This document shows positions 34,974-41,030 of a stretch of 64,000 nucleotides of DNA, one piece after another. The notes beneath the pieces were generated by a model. The model was not told the origin of the DNA, did not search any database, and saw only the letters and a list, made by a program, of their open reading frames with translations. The stretch's first letter is position 1; each line of letters begins with the position of its first letter. The position numbers and the translations under genes are program-made. The DNA lies in the NCBI RefSeq assembly GCF_000014965.1, contig NC_008554.1, forward strand, positions 3,956,001-4,020,000, written 5' to 3'. This DNA is from Syntrophobacter fumaroxidans MPOB. Lineage in GTDB: Bacteria > Desulfobacterota > Syntrophobacteria > Syntrophobacterales > Syntrophobacteraceae.

Positions 34974-36061
34974 TCTCCAGCCAATGCAATGGCCGATTTC
35001 GCGTCGGACGCCACTCCGTCCGCACCCGCCAGCCGATCGAGACCGGGGATGATTCGGGTGAAATAACCGCCGATCATGATTTTGATTCCAGCCAGCGCGG
35101 GCTGCTTTCGCACGACTGCCATGAGCTTCATCGCCGGGTGCAGGTTGTACGGCATGGCTACGGAAATGGCGAGAAGATCGGGCCTGACGCTCAAAAGCAC
35201 GTCAATGATGTCCGGCCGGGAGGAGGCGGCACCGAGGTAGTCCACCTCCCAGCCGTCCAGGCTGAGAAGATCCGAGATGAGCCATGCGCCCAAGGTGTGG
35301 GTTTCGTTTGGAGCGGACGTGACGACGGCTTTTCCACGTTCGGGGGCGTCGATCCTCACGCGCGGGCGGATCGTCGCCATCACACCGGACATCATGGCTG
35401 TGGCCAGGTTTTCCTGCACCACCGAAATCTCTCCCTGCTCCCAGAGGCGTCCCAGCTCGTGCATACAGGGCTGAACGACCTCCAGGTAGAAGGATTCCAG
35501 CCCTTGCGGTGTCGCGGCCGAGTTCCCGGCGAGGCGAAGGCACTCCCGGCGGTCTCCTGCCAACACTGCCGACAGGAAGGCGTGCCCCGTTTCATCCAGA
35601 GGAGATCCCGCTGCAATCGGCGGCCCGCAGCTTTGTTCAGCCAGTTGGATCATTTCACCGTGCCTCCGCAGGATCCAGTCATAGACCTCGAGTATCGCCC
35701 GGGCGCAGAGCCCGTCGATGTGCCGCGCCACCGCTCGTTTCCAGGCTTTCAGCTCGACCCGAAAATATTCGTATGAAAATCCATGGGCGTGACAGGCCCG
35801 GTATGACCACGGCACGGTTCCGGCCAACAGGTCAAACCGGTTCAGGGCAAAAACCCCCAGCATGAGACGCGCGTGGTTGCGGTGATGCTCGTACATCATC
35901 GACAGAGGGTTGTGGCCGATCAGGACATGGATGGCAGGAAGCGCGGTCAACTCCCGGTCGACCTGCTCGATCATACGCCCCTTGAAGGTGTCGTAAACGG
36001 TCGCCGCTTCAAGCGGCATGTGAGTCAACGTCTTCGCTTCCGAGATGATTCGGTTGAGCAT
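34949..36061 (-). CDS. Cobalamin (B12)-binding-domain sensor protein
   Basis: 370 residues. The N-terminal half (1-150) is unrecognised. Residues about 160-235 resemble the four-helix B12 cap of CarH-type photoreceptors, with W207-x9-E217 (LWEQGEISVVQENLAT); the residue after Glu is Asn rather than the His of the usual W-x9-EH. Residues 243-365 form the B12-binding Rossmann domain, with E-x-H255-x-x-G (ETHTLG) in place of D-x-H-x-x-G, and IMIGGYF. There is no MerR DNA-binding domain. Start ATG 36061 follows AGGGAG. Coupling to a MEDS-GGDEF protein suggests a cobalamin- or light-responsive signalling pair; that role is inferred. Confidence 0.8.
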   Translation of the reverse strand: MLNRIISEAKTLTHMPLEAATVYDTFKGRMIEQVDRELTALPAIHVLIGHNPLSMMYEHHRNHARLMLGVFALNRFDLLAGTVPWSYRACHAHGFSYEYFRVELKAWKRAVARHIDGLCARAILEVYDWILRRHGEMIQLAEQSCGPPIAAGSPLDETGHAFLSAVLAGDRRECLRLAGNSAATPQGLESFYLEVVQPCMHELGRLWEQGEISVVQENLATAMMSGVMATIRPRVRIDAPERGKAVVTSAPNETHTLGAWLISDLLSLDGWEVDYLGAASSRPDIIDVLLSVRPDLLAISVAMPYNLHPAMKLMAVVRKQPALAGIKIMIGGYFTRIIPGLDRLAGADGVASDAKSAIALAGEWRRSCTG

Positions 36062-36582
36062 GTGACGGCTCCCTGCGCAAGCGTCCGGTATTCTGGGCAA
36101 AAACCGCGCCCGCGCGCTTCCATCCCGGGCATGGCGAACCCGGAGCGAGCCTGTGCTGCCTGATCGTGGGAGTAATTTTGTGTGGGTATGGGATTATCGA
36201 TCGTGTTGTTCTCATAAATACTTCAAAGTGCGGTCCAATTTCAAGCAGGATCTTTCGAGGTGCTCCAATTTTCCCGGTTCATCCGGAGAAGGAATAACCG
36301 TTCATTGCCGGGGGGGGCATCGACTGCGGAGGAAGAGGTGAATGTCCGCTCTACCGGCCTGTCGGCATATGCGTCCTCCATCGCTGCGTAGGCCGGGGCC
36401 CCGGGCGGAAACCTTGTTTGACATGAGCCTTGCCCGCGCCCCATTCCCGCGCGCGGGAATGGGGTAGACGATCTTCATGGCTCGTCGTGAGCTTCCGGTT
36501 CACGGCGGTTCGCCGGCACGAACGACGGCGGTCCTCTTATTTTGTCAGGACTGAGTGCGGGGAAGTCGGTGCGCGGGTCGTT
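36062..36582. other. Intergenic region with a perfect palindrome
   Basis: About 520 bases between the B12-sensor gene and the DOMON-like gene (both minus). Contains the 26-base palindrome at 36439-36464 and an AT-richer patch near 36170-36245 that probably carries the promoter of the B12-sensor operon. No gene seen. Confidence 0.4.
36439..36464. terminator. 26-base perfect palindrome
   Basis: CCCCATTCCCGCG followed immediately by its exact reverse complement. Located about 120 bases downstream of the DOMON-like stop on the minus strand, so a transcription terminator or RNA-processing site is plausible; a dimeric protein-binding site is an alternative. No T-tract. Confidence 0.45.
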
Positions 36583-37122
36583 TCATACCCGCAGGGTGAA
36601 ACCGTCCCGGTGGTGGAAATCAGGCTGCGCGGCGGGATGAGCCAGTGCCCACCAGGACGTTCCGCCGTCGTGATGCCGTATGACGGCGCTGATCGCGACA
36701 TCAAGGGGGTGGACGGTCTCGAAAAGCGGATCGAGATCGAGTGCCAAGGACAGCAGGAAGGAATCCGGGCGCAATCGGGTAGCGAACGGGAGCGACTCGA
36801 AGGCCTCCACCTCGCGCATTCCCTGGCGGTAACCGGTGAACCGGTATACGTTCCAATGCCCTGACGGCGACAGGTTGAACTCGAAGTACGAGTAAGAATG
36901 AGGGGCGGCAAGGAAGAACTCGAAGCAGGATTCCTCCCAGAGTCCGTGCCTGCGCGCGGGTGCCTCGGAGCGCGCCGGAAAGGTCAGATCGGCCACTTTT
37001 CCATGCAGTTCGAAGTCGATGGCCAGCGAGCGGGAACAGCGGGCGATGCGGGCCGTGAGACGGAGTGCGGGCGGGATTCCGGGAGTGGGAAAGGGGCGCA
37101 GCAAGTGATCGATAGCATTCAT
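36583..37122 (-). CDS. DOMON-like (CBM9-fold) protein
   Basis: 179-residue protein with the beta-sandwich pattern of the DOMON-like family: RRHGLWEESCFEFFLAAPHS followed by YSYFEFNLSPSGHWNVYRFTGYR. Related folds bind sugars or heme; no heme ligand or signal peptide is evident, so a cytosolic ligand-binding role is the cautious reading. It overlaps the kinase gene by four bases (ATGA), so both are expressed together, which suggests a sugar-related job shared with that kinase. Confidence 0.78.
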   Translation of the reverse strand: MNAIDHLLRPFPTPGIPPALRLTARIARCSRSLAIDFELHGKVADLTFPARSEAPARRHGLWEESCFEFFLAAPHSYSYFEFNLSPSGHWNVYRFTGYRQGMREVEAFESLPFATRLRPDSFLLSLALDLDPLFETVHPLDVAISAVIRHHDGGTSWWALAHPAAQPDFHHRDGFTLRV

Positions 37123-38267
37123 GTCAAGTCTTCGATAATCTCACGGATAGTCGATTCCTGGGACTCAATGCTCGCGGTGAGCCGAAACTGGACGAGCGCC
37201 CGCGCGAGGTTGTGTTTCCGGTGCGCGACCTTGAAGTAGACGTCGCCCTCCAGGTAGTCCGTGAAGAATCTCAGTCCCAGCTCGAAGGCGATCAACGAAA
37301 CGGCGTCGTAGATGTGGTCCCGGTCGCCTTGCGTGAGAAAAACCTTGGCCTGCGGCAGGTAGCCTTCCAGAATCGCGCGGCAGAACTCGGGTTCGAAGCG
37401 CACCGATTCCCAGTTCGCCGTTTCCTCTCCGAGCGGGTTGCAGCACGAGCGCAGGCAGTCGCCGATATCGTAATGCACCAGGCCCGGCTTGACGGTGTCC
37501 AGATCCACCATGCTGACGGCGCGCCGGCTGACGGCGTCCAGCATGACGTTGTTGACTTTCGGGTCGCCGTGAATCGTACGATGAACGAGCCGGCCGCAAG
37601 CGCGGGCGTCTTCGAGCACATTCACCCGGCTCCGGCGTTCATTCACGAATCTCAGGCAGTGTTTCATTTCGGGAGATGCTCCCGGAGAGATTTCGGTCAG
37701 GACCCGATCGTAGTGACGCAGGTAGAGCGGCAAGATGTGGAAACCTTCCAGAGTGTCGGCCAGCAGCTCCGGAGGCAGGTCGCTGACGAGCCGCTGGAAA
37801 CGGCCCAGCGCGTAGCCGACTTCCCGGGCGTGATCCGTGTCCTCGACAATGTCGAACGTCCGGGCGCCTTCGATGAAACTGAGGGCACGCCAGAACGACC
37901 CGTCGGAATCGATAAAGTGGTCGCGCCCGTCACGCGCGGCGAGAACGCGCATCACTTCCCAGCGACGATCCGTCCCGGGCTGAACGTCAAGGAGCCTGAG
38001 CCGGATGTGTTCCGTGGCGATGCGCATGTTTCGCATCACCATTTCCGGTCGATGAAAGACTTTCGTGTTCACGCGCTGCAGGATAAATCGGGGAGCCTCA
38101 CCGTCTTGGAGGCTCACCAGGTACGTGTCGTGGACGTTGCCGCTTCCAAACGGCCGTATGTCCACAATCGTTCCCCGGGGTTCGAAACACTCCGCTACGG
38201 GCAGAAGCGTCTCCCGGGCGTCACCCTTGCGGGGAGGGTCGTATTGCGTGTCTTCCCGGCCTGTCAC
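37119..38267 (-). CDS. APH/choline-kinase-fold phosphotransferase
   Basis: 382-residue kinase of the aminoglycoside phosphotransferase fold, closest in pattern to bacterial N-acetylhexosamine 1-kinase-like proteins: N-lobe IRPFGSGNVHDTYLV and RFILQRVNTKVFHRPEMVMR, catalytic loop TIHGDPKVNNVMLD and metal site SMVDLDTVKPGLVHYDIGD. The key catalytic Asp and metal-binding Asp are present, so it should be active, probably on a sugar or other small hydroxyl compound. The GTG start at 38267 overlaps the stop of the upstream small gene (GTGA). It is followed with an ATGA overlap by the DOMON-like gene. Confidence 0.82.
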   Translation of the reverse strand: MTGREDTQYDPPRKGDARETLLPVAECFEPRGTIVDIRPFGSGNVHDTYLVSLQDGEAPRFILQRVNTKVFHRPEMVMRNMRIATEHIRLRLLDVQPGTDRRWEVMRVLAARDGRDHFIDSDGSFWRALSFIEGARTFDIVEDTDHAREVGYALGRFQRLVSDLPPELLADTLEGFHILPLYLRHYDRVLTEISPGASPEMKHCLRFVNERRSRVNVLEDARACGRLVHRTIHGDPKVNNVMLDAVSRRAVSMVDLDTVKPGLVHYDIGDCLRSCCNPLGEETANWESVRFEPEFCRAILEGYLPQAKVFLTQGDRDHIYDAVSLIAFELGLRFFTDYLEGDVYFKVAHRKHNLARALVQFRLTASIESQESTIREIIEDLT

Positions 38268-38542
38268 TTGGATTTCTGCTTGCTGTCTTTCACTTTCCCC
38301 GACTTGTTCTTTGCGCCCTTGACCTTCTGGGATTTCACCTTGTCCCGACCGTAGGCATTCCCCTGCCCTTTGAACTGGTCCTTGCCCGAATAGCTCCGGT
38401 CCGAATGGCTGTGATAGAATACCTCGTCCCGTACGCCGCCGCCGTGGCCGACTCCGCCCTTTTTAGCGAAAGCCGCGCCGGGCACGAACGTCGTCGAGAG
38501 GAGGAAGAACCCCGCAACCGCCGTCGACAGAAACATTCTCAT
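38264..38542 (-). CDS. Small basic exported protein
   Basis: 92 residues: signal peptide (MRMFLSTAVAGFFLLSTTFV, then GAAFA) followed by a short low-complexity mature chain rich in Lys, Gly and Ser (KKGGVGHGGG, then KNKSGKVKDSKQKSK). No family recognised. The ATG at 38542 has an excellent AAAGGAGG; the frame open to 38602 is an extension. The final codons overlap the kinase start by four bases, so it shares that operon. A periplasmic role binding polyanions is only a guess from charge. Confidence 0.7.
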   Translation of the reverse strand: MRMFLSTAVAGFFLLSTTFVPGAAFAKKGGVGHGGGVRDEVFYHSHSDRSYSGKDQFKGQGNAYGRDKVKSQKVKGAKNKSGKVKDSKQKSK

Positions 38543-38629
38543 GAAGACGACCTCCTTTGAGATTGTAACGAGATGATTCGTCCTGTGAAATGACCGTGCC
38601 ATTGTCGCAGATTTCGGGCCGCGTCGTCA

Positions 38630-38667
38630 ATCCCCACTCAACGCTAACGACATCCCCACTCAACGCT
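38630..38667. repeat. Two direct copies of a 16-mer, period 22
   Basis: ATCCCCACTCAACGCT at 38630-38645 and again at 38652-38667. The second copy contains the stop codon and last two codons of the RDD gene, so a short tandem duplication has occurred at the gene end, just downstream of its stop. Confidence 0.7.
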
Positions 38668-40168
38668 GGAAGTTCGCCCGGTCCCCCTGCATGCCTTTCT
38701 CGGAAATCACCGACCAGCGTTCGCCCTGCCTGAGGCCGATCTCAAAACCGCGATCCGTGAGATACATTTTGAGGTCCCCGGAATAGAGCAGTTTGAAGAC
38801 AGGGCCCGACGGCTCGAAAATCCCCGCTCCCTGTTCGACCATCAGGGCTTCGAGATCGTTTGAATAGACCCCGTGCTCCACACGGTATCGGTGCTGCATG
38901 GCGGACAGCAGCTTCAGCACCTGGTAGGAGCTCGTCCTCGCGGCGAAAGGCGCCTTCCGCTCGGGCGGCAGGCCGCGGGCATCCGGTCGCTCGTCCACGC
39001 CGCGGCCGGGAAGAGTCCCGGGAGTTCCGAACGGTGTTTGGGACTCAAGCCGACCGGCCTTGTGCGTGGAAAGGCCCGCGCACGCCGCGGCCACCCCGCC
39101 GATGAGGAGCCCCGCGGCCAGAGCGTAGGCGAGCGGCCGGAGAGCCTCCCGCACCGGGTGCGACGGCATGTTCCCGGCTTCGACCTGGATGCTCGAGGAA
39201 AAAGTGTCGGAGATGTTTCTCCTCTCCGTGACGCACGTCCAAACCAGGTTCAGCACGCCGAAGGTCGCCAGGTTTGCGACGGTTCCAAGGAATCGCAGCA
39301 GGACGCGGGGAAAGAAGGATTCATGGGTCTCGGCTCCCGTGGGCTGGACCCACAATCCCATGAGGCGTTGTCCGTAAGTCAGGCCGTTCCATCGCCATGG
39401 CAGATAGAGGAAAACGTAGACGCCGGCGAAAAGACCGACCACTCCACGGATGTCCTGCGCTTGCCTTAAGGTCAGGCTGAAATTGGGCCCCAGTGCGGCC
39501 ATCAGACCGAGGACGACGCCAATCGGAATCTGCAGAATGAAAGTTGTCCATACCCACACGCAAACGGAAGCCAGCCCTGCGAGAAATCGCCGTTTCAACG
39601 ACGCCGGCGTTCCCCGTGCTCTTTCCGGAGGCAGAACCATGGTTTCGGGCAGAATGTGTTCCAAGGCGGTGATCATGCCCATGAAACCCGGGTCCGGGAA
39701 TTCGACCGATTCGAGTTCCTCATCGTCGAAGGAATCGGCCATATCGCCGGGCGTCGTTCGGGTTTGAAGGACTTTGGAGACGATGATGCCGCATCGCGGG
39801 CACTCGTCGCCCAGAACGGGATCGCCGGGACCACCCGGGCGGTATCCGCACTTCGGACAGGCCGGGGCGTCCGCGGGAGGGGCTGCCTGCGGCTCGTCGG
39901 ACGGGTTTTCGAGCTCGAGTGCCCCGAAAACCGCCGGGTCGGGCTCTACGTCGCACACGAGACCGGCCTGGTCGAGGGCCGTCCTGTATGTTTCCGCAAC
40001 CGCGCCGGACACTCCCCGCTTTATCACCGTCGGCCCGTTTCCGATCAACGTCCCGGCCCGATCCGGGCTGATCCCGAAAAGCTTTGCCAGCCGGTTTTTG
40101 CATTCCTCCGGGTCCATCCCATCCTTCAGCCTGCCCTGCAAAACCACTACGAAAGAACCATTCTCCAT
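38660..40168 (-). CDS. RDD-family membrane protein with zinc ribbon and pilin-like tail
   Basis: 502-residue mosaic. Residues 1-75 resemble the C-terminal fold of ribosomal protein L7/L12 (KNRLAKLFGISPDRAGTLIG, AVAETYRTALDQAGLVCDVE). A zinc ribbon follows (C104/C107 CPKCGY, C123/C126 CPRCGI), then an RDD membrane domain (PASLKRRFLAGLAS ... GLTYGQRLMGLWVQPT), a further membrane segment (YALAAGLLIGGVAAACAG) and a C-terminal domain similar to the helix-start of type IV pilin/GspG-like proteins (VLKLLSAMQHRYRVEHGVYS). ATG 40168 is the start. Function unknown; RDD domains occur in transport and envelope proteins. Confidence 0.75.
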   Translation of the reverse strand: MENGSFVVVLQGRLKDGMDPEECKNRLAKLFGISPDRAGTLIGNGPTVIKRGVSGAVAETYRTALDQAGLVCDVEPDPAVFGALELENPSDEPQAAPPADAPACPKCGYRPGGPGDPVLGDECPRCGIIVSKVLQTRTTPGDMADSFDDEELESVEFPDPGFMGMITALEHILPETMVLPPERARGTPASLKRRFLAGLASVCVWVWTTFILQIPIGVVLGLMAALGPNFSLTLRQAQDIRGVVGLFAGVYVFLYLPWRWNGLTYGQRLMGLWVQPTGAETHESFFPRVLLRFLGTVANLATFGVLNLVWTCVTERRNISDTFSSSIQVEAGNMPSHPVREALRPLAYALAAGLLIGGVAAACAGLSTHKAGRLESQTPFGTPGTLPGRGVDERPDARGLPPERKAPFAARTSSYQVLKLLSAMQHRYRVEHGVYSNDLEALMVEQGAGIFEPSGPVFKLLYSGDLKMYLTDRGFEIGLRQGERWSVISEKGMQGDRANFQR

Positions 40169-40340
40169 GCGGGTTCCTCCCGATCATCGGAACGTTCTGA
40201 AACGGTGCGTTTGTAATTGCATCGGTGCTGGTTATCATTATTGAAAGGCTCATGAACTCAATCGGCACAATGGTCAGGCAGCTGTATGGAAAAGGCGCCG
40301 GAACCTCCGGCCGGAGGGCGGCTCCGAAGGGGAGGTATGC

Positions 40341-41030
40341 GTGCTCTCGCCCGCGCGAAGAATACTCAAGTGTTTTCACCCCGAAGGCATCCCATGGCCC
40401 GGGGCCGTTTTGTACGACATGGTCGGTAAAACCGCCGTCTTCCAATACGGCTACCGGCTGCTGGCCGCGGACATCCTGCTCTGCTGCCCCGAGGGCGAGA
40501 TCCTGGACGTGGGGACGGGGCCGGGACGGCTTCTGCCGGAGCTTGCGCGGCTGAATCCGAGACTGCGGCTGACCGGCCTCGACATCTCGCGCGCCATGGT
40601 CTCCGTAGCCAGAGAAAACATGGCGCAGGCAGGCTTTGGCGAAACGATTTCCATCGTGGAAGCCGCGGCGAACCACGTGCCGTTTCCGGACGGCAGATTC
40701 GATGCGGTGGTGAGTACGGGGAGCATGCACCACTGGAAGGATCCCGTGGGGGCATTGAACGAAATCCATCGCGTCTTGAAGCACGGGGGATATGCTCTGA
40801 TCTACGATCTTGCAGCCGACACGCCGGAAGCTGTTCTGAAGGACGTGAGCCGCCGGTTCGGCCGCCTGAGAACGATGCTCCTGTGGCTCCACACCTTTGA
40901 GGAGCCTTTCTATGGTTCCAGGGAGCTTGAGGAACTGGCCGCCTCCTCGCTGTTCGGCCGGGGACGGACGCGATTCGCCGGCATGCTGTGTTGCCTGATG
41001 ATGGTCAAGCGCTCGGTTTTGCCACGGTGA
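40341..41030 (+). CDS. Class I SAM-dependent methyltransferase
   Basis: 229-residue methyltransferase of the UbiE/Methyltransf_11 type: motif I EILDVGTGPGRLLPELA, second-strand acidic residue LTGLDISRAMVSVA, VPFPDGRFDAVVSTGSMHHW, and HRVLKHGGYALIYDL. The GTG at 40341 is preceded by GGGGAGG with good spacing. It converges on the PEP/pyruvate-binding gene and the two coding regions overlap by 26 bases at their 3' ends. Substrate unknown. Confidence 0.85.
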   Translation: MLSPARRILKCFHPEGIPWPGAVLYDMVGKTAVFQYGYRLLAADILLCCPEGEILDVGTGPGRLLPELARLNPRLRLTGLDISRAMVSVARENMAQAGFGETISIVEAAANHVPFPDGRFDAVVSTGSMHHWKDPVGALNEIHRVLKHGGYALIYDLAADTPEAVLKDVSRRFGRLRTMLLWLHTFEEPFYGSRELEELAASSLFGRGRTRFAGMLCCLMMVKRSVLPR

